Assembly: GCA_018674025.1 (NCBI GenBank)
Contig: JABHBC010000144.1
Location: forward strand, 1 to 5,382
Direction of reading: 5' to 3'
DNA: 5,382 nucleotides
Origin: Flavobacteriaceae bacterium
GTDB taxonomy: Bacteria > Bacteroidota > Bacteroidia > Flavobacteriales > Flavobacteriaceae
The notes under the pieces were generated by a model. The model was not told where the DNA came from, searched no databases, and saw nothing but the letters and a program-made list of their open reading frames with translations. Every line of letters starts with the position of its first letter. The first letter of the stretch is position 1. This document shows positions 1 through 5,219 of this stretch, one piece after another. Both the position numbers and the translations under genes were made by a program.

Positions 1-572
1 CCGCCAGTTATGATTATATCACAATGACCAAGCCTAATATAGTTAAGAGCATCTACCATTGCATTTGCAGAAGAGGCGCATGCTGAAACTGTTGTATAAC
101 TTGGCCCCATAAAATGATATTTCATTGAAATATGCCCTGGGGCTATATCTCCAATCATTTTTGGAATAAAAAACGGATTAAATCTAGGGGTTCCATCACC
201 AGAAGCAAAATTAATTACTTCATTTTGAAAAGTTTCAATACCCCCAATTCCGCTACCCCATATGACTCCAGCTCTGTAATTATCAATTGATTCTATATCA
301 ATTTTTGAATCGCTTATAGCTTCTTCTGAAGCTACCATGGCGTATTGTGTAAACCTATCCATTTTTCGAGCTTCTTTTCTATCAAGAAATTCTAAGGCAT
401 TAAATCCTTTCAATTCGCATGCAAATTTTGTTTTGAATTTTTCAGTATCAAAATAAGTTATTGGCGCAGCACCACTCTTGCCACTAACTAGGTTGTCCCA
501 ATACTCATTAACATTATTCCCGATTGGGGTTAGAGCACCAAGACCTGTAACAACAACTCTTTTTAATTCCAT
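1..572 (-). CDS. fabF: Beta-ketoacyl-ACP synthase II (KAS II), N-terminal part, cut by the window edge
   Basis: This cytoplasmic condensing enzyme of type II fatty-acid synthesis elongates acyl-ACP with malonyl-ACP, releasing CO2. Reading the minus strand from the ATG at 572-570 gives 190 codons with no stop, starting MELKRVVVTGLGALTPIGNN, the usual KAS start. The nucleophilic cysteine is Cys165 (codon 80-78) in the motif TVSACASSANAMVDALNYIR, followed by the start of the ITGG segment. The two catalytic histidines of the thiolase fold lie in the C-terminal half, outside the window; the family is about 415 residues, so a little under half is visible. It begins 12 bases after the acpP stop, the common acpP-fabF pairing, and is probably co-transcribed with it. 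No Shine-Dalgarno sequence precedes the start, only A/T-rich bases. The FabF assignment over FabB rests on the sequence style and the acpP neighbour. Confidence 0.95.
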   Translation of the reverse strand, partial: MELKRVVVTGLGALTPIGNNVNEYWDNLVSGKSGAAPITYFDTEKFKTKFACELKGFNALEFLDRKEARKMDRFTQYAMVASEEAISDSKIDIESIDNYRAGVIWGSGIGGIETFQNEVINFASGDGTPRFNPFFIPKMIGDIAPGHISMKYHFMGPSYTTVSACASSANAMVDALNYIRLGHCDIIITG

Positions 573-584
573 AAAAAATTTTAT

Positions 585-815
585 TTACACATTTTCAATG
601 TAAGAAACTGCCTGACCAACAGTAGAAATGTTTTCTGCTTGATCATCTGGTATTTGAATATCAAATTCTTTTTCAAATTCCATAATTAACTCAACAGTGT
701 CTAGAGAGTCTGCCCCTAGGTCGTTTGTGAAACTTGCTTCAGTTACTACTTCATTTTCATCTACTCCTAATTTATCTACAATAATAGCTTTAACTCTTGA
801 TTCAATGTCTGACAT
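585..815 (-). CDS. acpP: Acyl carrier protein
   Basis: This small acidic cytoplasmic protein carries growing acyl chains on a 4'-phosphopantetheine arm for fatty-acid, lipid and lipid A synthesis. The 76-residue product has the normal length for the family. The attachment site is Ser37 in GADSLDTVELIMEFEKEF, the classic DSL motif at the start of helix II. The acidic helix II that partner enzymes recognise follows (E43, E47, E50). The ATG at 815-813 gives the usual N-terminus MSDIESRVKAIIVDKLGV; no Shine-Dalgarno sequence precedes it, and the leader is A/T-rich. It is the first gene of a minus-strand unit with fabF 12 bases downstream, and is divergent from purN. A TAnnTTTG element at 863-856 would place its transcription start about 35 bases upstream of the ATG. 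The fatty-acid role is clear from fabF. Confidence 0.98.
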   Translation of the reverse strand: MSDIESRVKAIIVDKLGVDENEVVTEASFTNDLGADSLDTVELIMEFEKEFDIQIPDDQAENISTVGQAVSYIENV

Positions 816-851
816 AATTTTAAGTTTTGTTTATTTAATATTTAGTTATAG

Positions 852-884
852 TTGACAAAAATAAAAAACTTTATTTTAATTTAA
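852..884 (+). promoter_or_regulatory. Candidate promoter for the purN gene cluster
   Basis: TTGACA lies at 852-857. Two readings of the downstream element are possible: TTTAAT at 875-880 after a 17-base spacer (close to the general sigma-70 pattern), or TAATTTAA at 877-884 after TTG and a 22-base spacer (a partial match to the Bacteroidota TAnnTTTG). Either puts the transcription start near 887-892 and leaves a leader of about 67 bases before the purN ATG. The TTGACA overlaps the acpP -7 element by two bases on the other strand. This is inferred from pattern only. Confidence 0.35.
856..863 (-). promoter_or_regulatory. Candidate -7 promoter element for acpP-fabF (TATTTTTG)
   Basis: On the minus strand the bases read TATTTTTG, an exact match to the Bacteroidota -7 consensus TAnnTTTG. 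Transcription would start near 850, giving a leader of about 35 bases before the acpP ATG. No clear TTG lies 17-23 bases upstream, so the -33 half is weak (GTTAA-like sequence around 881-887). In such A/T-rich DNA a chance match is possible. Confidence 0.45.
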
Positions 885-934
885 CTATTTAGAAAGGAAA
901 TGTGCAATTTATTTAATTTAAATGGCTAATATTA

Positions 935-950
935 TTGAGAATTTGAGAAT
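935..950 (+). repeat. Tandem direct repeat TTGAGAAT x2 just before purN
   Basis: Two perfect, abutting copies of the 8-mer TTGAGAAT occupy 935-942 and 943-950, ending seven bases before the purN ATG. They fall in the expected leader where a ribosome binding site would sit, but neither copy resembles a strong Shine-Dalgarno sequence. Their role is unknown: chance, an RNA or protein binding site, or translation-related. Confidence 0.6.
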
Positions 951-957
951 TTTTTAA

Positions 958-1527
958 ATGTTAAAAATAAAAAATATAATAATTTTTGCTTCTGGTAATG
1001 GTTCAAATGCGGAAAACTTGATTTTAAAACTTTCAGCTGACAAGGTAAAAATCAATTGGCATGTTTTTACCAACAATCCAAATGCTGGTGTAATAAAAAG
1101 ATGTGAATCGTTAAATATTAAATGTGAGGTTTTTGAAAAACAATTATTTTACAACTCATCATTAATTGAACAAAAAATTTTAAGGATGAATCCAGACTTG
1201 ATAATCTTAGCTGGATTCTTGTTAAAAATTCCAATTAGTTTTATTAACATGAGATTTTCAATAATTAATATTCATCCTTCAATCTTGCCAAAGTATGGTG
1301 GCAAAGGAATGTATGGTGATTATATTCATGCTGCAGTTATAAAAAATAAAGAACTCTTCAGTGGTATTACAATACATGAGGTTAATCATAATTATGATGA
1401 GGGAGAAATTCTTTTCCAAAAGAAAATTAAATTAGAAAAAAACGAAAGTATTGCTAGCTTGTCTAAAAAAATTAATGAATTAGAAATGAAATATTTTCCA
1501 GAATTAGTTCAAAGACTTATCAACTAA
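958..1527 (+). CDS. purN: Phosphoribosylglycinamide formyltransferase (GAR transformylase 1)
   Basis: The enzyme transfers the formyl group of 10-formyltetrahydrofolate to GAR, giving FGAR, step 3 of cytoplasmic de novo purine synthesis. The 189-residue product matches the usual length of 185-215. The N-terminal beta strand and phosphate loop read IIIFASGNGSNAEN (residues 7-20). The catalytic set is visible: Asn104 and His106 in INIHPSILPKYGGKGMYG, His140 in ITIHEV, and Asp147 in NYDEGE, matching E. coli Asn106, His108, His137 and Asp144. ILAGFLLKIP (84-92) matches the folate-site region. An in-frame TAA ends directly before the ATG, so this is the earliest possible start; there is no Shine-Dalgarno sequence. 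It is the first gene of a plus-strand run ending in purF, and its stop lies one base before the next start, suggesting coupled translation. The assignment is firm. Confidence 0.96.
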   Translation: MLKIKNIIIFASGNGSNAENLILKLSADKVKINWHVFTNNPNAGVIKRCESLNIKCEVFEKQLFYNSSLIEQKILRMNPDLIILAGFLLKIPISFINMRFSIINIHPSILPKYGGKGMYGDYIHAAVIKNKELFSGITIHEVNHNYDEGEILFQKKIKLEKNESIASLSKKINELEMKYFPELVQRLIN

Positions 1528-1528
1528 A

Positions 1529-2140
1529 ATGAAAAAGAAATTAAAATATTATGTAGTATGGGAAGGGCATAAAAAAGGGGTTTATAATTCTTGGGAAAAA
1601 TGTAAAGTACAAATTAATAATTTTAAAGGAGCTAAATATAAGTCCTTTGGAAGTTTAAAAGATGCTAATAACGCATTTTCAGAAGATTATAAAATTTATA
1701 TTTCTAAATCAAAGTTAATAACCAGCGATGAGCTTCCAAATTATAATTCTATTTCTGTAGATGCTGCATCGAGTGGGAATCCTGGTATTATGGAATACCA
1801 AGGGGTAGATACAAAAACCAAAAAACTATTATTCAATCATGGGCCATTTAAACAAGGAACTAATAATATTGGAGAGTTTTTAGCATTGGTACATGGTTTA
1901 GCAGAATTAAAAAAAATTAAAAGCAATAAGCCCATTTACACAGATTCTATAACCGCAATAAGCTGGGTTAGGAAAAAAAAATGCAATACCAAATTAGAAA
2001 GAACTATTGAAAATGAAAATCTATTTTTATTAGTTGACAGGGCTATATTATGGCTTAAATCTAATTCTTATCAAACAAAAATTTTGAAATGGAAAACTAA
2101 AATTTGGGGGGAAATTCCTGCAGATTTTGGACGAAAATAA
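1529..2140 (+). CDS. Ribonuclease H1-type enzyme with N-terminal viroplasmin (hybrid-binding) domain
   Basis: It is predicted to cut the RNA strand of RNA/DNA hybrids (R-loops, primers) in the cytoplasm. Residues 5-51 form the viroplasmin-like RNA/DNA-binding domain known from eukaryotic RNase H1: YYVVWEGHKKGVYNSW, then GAKYKSFGSLKDANNAF. Residues 74-203 form the RNase H domain, with all four metal-binding acids: Asp78 (SVDAASSGNPG), Glu116 (NNIGEFLAL), Asp139 (IYTDSITA) and Asp199 (WGEIPADFGRK). The first motif reads DAAS rather than the common DGS. At 203 residues the protein is complete. The ATG sits one base after the purN stop with no Shine-Dalgarno sequence, so reinitiation after purN is likely. 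A run of nine A (1973-1981) encodes part of RKKK and could be slippery. Why it sits among purine genes is unknown. It could be labelled rnhA, but that symbol usually names the single-domain form. Confidence 0.93.
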   Translation: MKKKLKYYVVWEGHKKGVYNSWEKCKVQINNFKGAKYKSFGSLKDANNAFSEDYKIYISKSKLITSDELPNYNSISVDAASSGNPGIMEYQGVDTKTKKLLFNHGPFKQGTNNIGEFLALVHGLAELKKIKSNKPIYTDSITAISWVRKKKCNTKLERTIENENLFLLVDRAILWLKSNSYQTKILKWKTKIWGEIPADFGRK

Positions 2141-2142
2141 TT

Positions 2143-2150
2143 TATATTTG
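2143..2150 (+). promoter_or_regulatory. Candidate internal -7 element ahead of the PfkB kinase (TATATTTG)
   Basis: TATATTTG matches the Bacteroidota -7 consensus TAnnTTTG exactly and lies in the 31-base gap after the RNase H gene. It would give a leader of about 15 bases before the ATG at 2172. The nearest upstream TTG (2127-2129) is only 13 bases away, shorter than the usual 17-23, so the -33 half is poor. It may be an internal promoter or chance. Confidence 0.3.
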
Positions 2151-2171
2151 CTTTCTTAAAAACTATCAAAA

Positions 2172-3071
2172 ATGAACAAATTACTTATTGTTGGAACAGT
2201 CGCTTTTGATTCAATAGAAACTCCATTTGGTAAAGTAGATAAAATTTTAGGTGGTTCAGGCATGTATATTGGTATAGCATCTTCAGTTTTTAATATTAAC
2301 AACGCTATAGTTTCAGTTATTGGTGGTGATTTTCCAGATGAATATTTGTCTATTTTAAAAAATAACAAAATAGATATTTCTGGCATTGAAATAGTTAAAG
2401 GTGGAAAAACTTTTTTTTGGGAAGGTGTTTATCATTCAAATATGAATCACAGAGACACTATAACTACGGAATTAAATGTTCTCGCAGATTTTAACCCAGT
2501 AGTTCCAAAAAATTATAAAAATGCAGAAATAGTTCTTCTTGGAAACTTACATCCTTCAATTCAATTAAGTGTTTTGGAGCAAATGAACTCAAAGCCAAAA
2601 CTTGTAATCTTGGACACAATGAATTACTGGATGGATAACACCCTTGATGAGTTAATTAATGTGATTTCAAAAGTTGATTTGTTATGTATTAACGACCAGG
2701 AAGCTGAACAATTAACTGGTGAAAGTGATTTAAGTGTTGCGGCAAAGAAAATATCTGAGCTTGGCCCTAAATTTTTAATCATTAAAAAAGGAGAATTTGG
2801 GTCATTAGTTTTTGGTGAAGATGATTACTATAATTGTCCAATCTTTTTTACTGAAAAAGTTAAAGATCCTACTGGCGCTGGAGATCCTTTTGCCGGAGGA
2901 TTAGCAGGTTTTCTTGCTAGTTGTTCAAAAATTACATTTAATGAGGTTAAAAATGGTGTTATGTATGGGACTGCTATTGCGTCATATTGCATTGAGGATT
3001 TTGGGCCAAATAACATAATGGATTTAGATATTAATCTTATTGAACAAAGAGTCTCAAAAATTAAAAAATAA
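2172..3071 (+). CDS. PfkB/ribokinase-family carbohydrate or nucleoside kinase, substrate unknown
   Basis: A cytoplasmic ATP-dependent kinase of the ribokinase fold that phosphorylates a sugar or nucleoside hydroxyl; the substrate cannot be read from the sequence. The 299-residue product has normal family length. It opens MNKLLIVGTVAFDSIETPFG, followed by a GGSGMYIG segment (27-34), where family members bind substrate. NDQEAEQLTG (174-183) is the NxxE motif tied to Mg and phosphate (Asn174, Glu177). KDPTGAGDPFAGG (231-243) is the second PfkB signature with catalytic base Asp238 and the anion hole (GAG). The lid region around 80-105 is distinctive (FFWEGVYHSNMNHRDT). Active-site motifs look intact. 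The ATG has no Shine-Dalgarno sequence. It lies 31 bases after the RNase H gene and 76 before purF, so a role in ribose or nucleoside salvage is plausible, but this is inference from neighbours. Ribokinase, adenosine kinase or another sugar kinase are all possible. Confidence 0.9.
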   Translation: MNKLLIVGTVAFDSIETPFGKVDKILGGSGMYIGIASSVFNINNAIVSVIGGDFPDEYLSILKNNKIDISGIEIVKGGKTFFWEGVYHSNMNHRDTITTELNVLADFNPVVPKNYKNAEIVLLGNLHPSIQLSVLEQMNSKPKLVILDTMNYWMDNTLDELINVISKVDLLCINDQEAEQLTGESDLSVAAKKISELGPKFLIIKKGEFGSLVFGEDDYYNCPIFFTEKVKDPTGAGDPFAGGLAGFLASCSKITFNEVKNGVMYGTAIASYCIEDFGPNNIMDLDINLIEQRVSKIKK

Positions 3072-3110
3072 ATTAAATCACTTTTTTTAGATATTTGTAA
3101 AAATTGATTC

Positions 3111-3118
3111 TATTTTTG
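3111..3118 (+). promoter_or_regulatory. Candidate -7 element for a purF promoter (TATTTTTG)
   Basis: TATTTTTG exactly matches TAnnTTTG in the 76-base gap ahead of purF and is the same octamer as the candidate acpP element. Transcription would start near 3124, leaving a leader of about 24 bases. The -33 region about 20 bases upstream is T-rich (3082-3088) but lacks a clear TTG. purF could therefore be expressed on its own as well as from upstream. Confidence 0.4.
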
Positions 3119-3129
3119 TTATTTAACAA
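3116..3129. repeat. Inverted repeat TTGTTA-TT-TAACAA at the purF leader
   Basis: TTGTTA (3116-3121) and TAACAA (3124-3129) are perfect reverse complements around a two-base centre. The repeat starts inside the candidate -7 element and spans the predicted transcription start, which is where a repressor operator would sit. It is short and A/T-rich, so chance is a real alternative. No regulator gene is present in the window. Confidence 0.4.
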
Positions 3130-3147
3130 GAACTTAATATTACTTTA

Positions 3148-5043
3148 ATGAGTGATGCTTTAAAACATGAGTGTGGAATTGCCCATATTAGACTTCTAAA
3201 GCCGCTTGATTATTATAAAAAAAAGTATGGGACTACATTTTATGGTATAAATAAAATGTATCTCTTAATGGAAAAACAGCACAATAGAGGTCAAGACGGT
3301 GCGGGTTTTGCCAGTATTAAATTTGATGTTGACCCTGGCGAAAGATATATAAGCAGAGTTCGTTCAATTGAACAGCAACCAATTCAAGATGTGTTTTCAA
3401 AAATCAATAATAGAATTAATGACGTCTTGGAAAGTAACCCATTACTTAAAGATGATGTTTATTTACAAAAAAAACACATTCCATACATTGGTGAAGTAAT
3501 GCTTGGCCATGTTAGATATGGAACTTTTGGAAAAAACAGTGTAGAAAGTGTACATCCTTTTTTAAGACAAAACAATTGGAAACACAGAAATTTAATCCTG
3601 GCTGGAAATTTTAATATGACCAATGTCAAAGAATTATTTAATAATCTTGTAGGTCTAGGGCAGCATCCAAAAGAGTACACTGACACAATAACCATAATGG
3701 AAAAAATTGGTCATTTTTTAGATGCTCAAGTCAGAAAAATCTATAAAGATTTAAAAAAAGAAGGTTTTTCCAAGTCAGAATGTTCTCCATTAATTACTGA
3801 GAGATTAAAAGTTAATAAAATATTAAAAAAATCTTCAAAAGATTGGGACGGTGGTTATGTTATTGGAGGAATGATTGGTCATGGTGATTCTTTCGTTCTT
3901 AGAGATCCTGCAGGAATAAGGCCAGCTTTTTACTATAAAGATGACGAAGTTATAGTCGTTGCTTCTGAAAGACCTGCTATTCAAACTGCGTTTAATTTAA
4001 AATTAAATCAGATAAAAGAAGTTCCGCCTGGAAACGCATTACTTATAAACAAAGCAGGTGAATTAACTATAAAAGAGATACTCACCCCAACAGAAAAAAA
4101 AGCATGTTCTTTTGAGAGAATTTACTTCTCTAGAGGTAGTGATGCTGATATTTATAAAGAAAGAAAAGAATTGGGGAAACTAATAATGCCCACAATTTTA
4201 AAGGAAATTAATTATGACGTAAGCAATTCCGTTTTTTCATACATTCCCAATACTGCTGAGACATCATTTTATGGGATGATTGAAAGCGTAGATAGCTATT
4301 TAATTAATAAAAAAACAAATGAAATATTAAATAACACTAATATTTCAAAAGAGCAAATAGTAGAAGTATTAAGTGAAAAAGCTAGAATTGAAAAAATTGC
4401 TATTAAAGATGTTAAATTAAGAACTTTTATCACTGAAGATAGCAGTAGGGATGATTTAGTTGAACATGTTTATGATATCACATATGGTGTGATTAATAAA
4501 ACTGATACTTTGATTATTATAGATGACAGTATCGTGAGAGGGACTACTCTTAAGAAAAGTATCTTAAAAATGCTTGATCGTCTTGGGCCTAAAAAAATAA
4601 TTGTTGTTTCATCTGCGCCACAAATTAGATACCCAGATTGTTATGGAATTGATATGGCAAACCTAGAAAGCCTTGTAGCTTTTAAAGCTCTATTGTCACT
4701 TTTAAAAGAAACCAATCAATATTCACTAATTGAATCAACATATAAAAAATGTAAAAAGCAAGAACTTTTACCCGATTCAGAAATAACTAATTATGTTAAA
4801 GATTTATACGATTTGTTCTCTGCAGAAGAAATTTCTAATATGATTACTTCTCTTTTAAGCACAGATGTAACTACTGCAGAAGTTAAGATTATCTTCCAGT
4901 CCATCGAAAATTTACATAAGGCCTGCCCAAATAATTTAGGAGATTGGTACTTCACAGGAAACTATCCAACAAATGGTGGAAATAGAGTAGTAAATAATGC
5001 ATTTATAAACTTTTTTGAAGGAAATAAAAAGAGAGCATACTAA
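3148..5043 (+). CDS. purF: Amidophosphoribosyltransferase, long Bacteroidota-type form
   Basis: It converts PRPP and glutamine to 5-phosphoribosylamine, the first committed step of de novo purine synthesis, in the cytoplasm. The N-terminal half is a class II glutamine amidotransferase: MSDALKHE is a likely short propeptide, so Cys9 becomes the N-terminal nucleophile; Arg123 (HVRYGT), Asn154 (LAGNF) and Asp179 (YTDT) match glutamine-binding residues. GGYVIGGM and LRDPAGIRPA (235-260) close this domain. The C-terminal phosphoribosyltransferase half has the PRPP loop IIIDDSIVRGTT (456-467) and a YGID segment (499-502). At 631 residues it is longer than E. coli PurF (505) or B. subtilis PurF (476), with extra length around 180-235 and 370-450 and a long tail. 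The usual PDS-type motif reads IPNTAET (366-372), and the CxxCFTG cluster motif reads GDWYFTG (598-604). The start has no Shine-Dalgarno sequence. The enzyme class is firm; full activity is inferred. Confidence 0.93.
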   Translation: MSDALKHECGIAHIRLLKPLDYYKKKYGTTFYGINKMYLLMEKQHNRGQDGAGFASIKFDVDPGERYISRVRSIEQQPIQDVFSKINNRINDVLESNPLLKDDVYLQKKHIPYIGEVMLGHVRYGTFGKNSVESVHPFLRQNNWKHRNLILAGNFNMTNVKELFNNLVGLGQHPKEYTDTITIMEKIGHFLDAQVRKIYKDLKKEGFSKSECSPLITERLKVNKILKKSSKDWDGGYVIGGMIGHGDSFVLRDPAGIRPAFYYKDDEVIVVASERPAIQTAFNLKLNQIKEVPPGNALLINKAGELTIKEILTPTEKKACSFERIYFSRGSDADIYKERKELGKLIMPTILKEINYDVSNSVFSYIPNTAETSFYGMIESVDSYLINKKTNEILNNTNISKEQIVEVLSEKARIEKIAIKDVKLRTFITEDSSRDDLVEHVYDITYGVINKTDTLIIIDDSIVRGTTLKKSILKMLDRLGPKKIIVVSSAPQIRYPDCYGIDMANLESLVAFKALLSLLKETNQYSLIESTYKKCKKQELLPDSEITNYVKDLYDLFSAEEISNMITSLLSTDVTTAEVKIIFQSIENLHKACPNNLGDWYFTGNYPTNGGNRVVNNAFINFFEGNKKRAY

Positions 5044-5189
5044 TTAATTTGCCTTTATCTTTAATATTTAAACATTTAACTACTAATAATTAAACAACTA
5101 AATAGTAATATATAAATGATTATGGGTGAAGGTAAATATATTCACACTTTCACTTTATAATTTCTTTATTAAGTGATTTGATTTGGGGG
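5044..5189 (+). other. Gene-free 3' region of purF with a candidate hairpin
   Basis: This A/T-rich stretch between the purF stop and the terminator holds no supported gene. The clearest structure pairs 5126-5133 (GTGAAGGT) with 5146-5153 (ACTTTCAC): eight pairs including one G-T wobble, around a 12-base loop, with two further G-T pairs possible outside. A competing pairing joins TCACTT (5150-5155) with AAGTGA (5171-5176). These would form in a purF 3' untranslated region. Function is unknown; no known RNA family is recognised. Confidence 0.35.
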
Positions 5190-5217
5190 AAAAAGGCGGA
5201 CTGTGTCCGCCTTTTTT
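5190..5217. terminator. Bidirectional intrinsic terminator between purF and the convergent sod gene
   Basis: GGCGGAC (5195-5201) and GTCCGCC (5205-5211) form a perfect seven-pair GC-rich stem around a TGT loop. Flanking AAAAA (5190-5194) and TTTTTT (5212-5217) extend the stem and supply a T-tract on both strands. It would end transcripts of purF on the plus strand and of sod on the minus strand. It stands out sharply from the A/T-rich surroundings. Confidence 0.93.
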
Positions 5218-5219
5218 AT

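Noticed and set aside
900..929. Nine-residue upstream open frame (MCNLFNLNG) in the purN leader, preceded by AGAAAGGAA
   Set aside because: The purine-rich bases abut the ATG with no room for a working Shine-Dalgarno spacing, the peptide shows no attenuator-like residue bias, and such tiny frames are common by chance.
816..957. Purine riboswitch in the purN leader
   Set aside because: The expected leader is only about 67 bases, very A/T-rich, and lacks a three-way junction or conserved riboswitch core that can be recognised by eye.
1529..2140. Viroplasmin domain taken as a sign of a virus or retroelement
   Set aside because: The domain is a normal part of many bacterial and eukaryotic RNase H1 proteins, no reverse transcriptase or integrase is nearby, and base composition matches the neighbours.
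2156..2386. 76-codon minus-strand open frame over the start of the kinase gene
   Set aside because: It lies antisense to the clearly coding PfkB gene, has no recognisable domain, and is explained as a shadow frame.
2828..3016. 62-codon minus-strand open frame over the end of the kinase gene
   Set aside because: It is antisense to the conserved GAGD region of the kinase and its proline/alanine-rich start mirrors that motif; it is a shadow frame.
3459..3695. 78-codon minus-strand open frame inside purF
   Set aside because: It is antisense to the glutaminase domain of PurF and shows no family features.
5116..5160. 14-residue open frame (MIMGEGKYIHTFTL) downstream of purF
   Set aside because: It has no ribosome binding signal, no same-strand gene follows it, and it coincides with the candidate hairpin; a chance frame is more likely.
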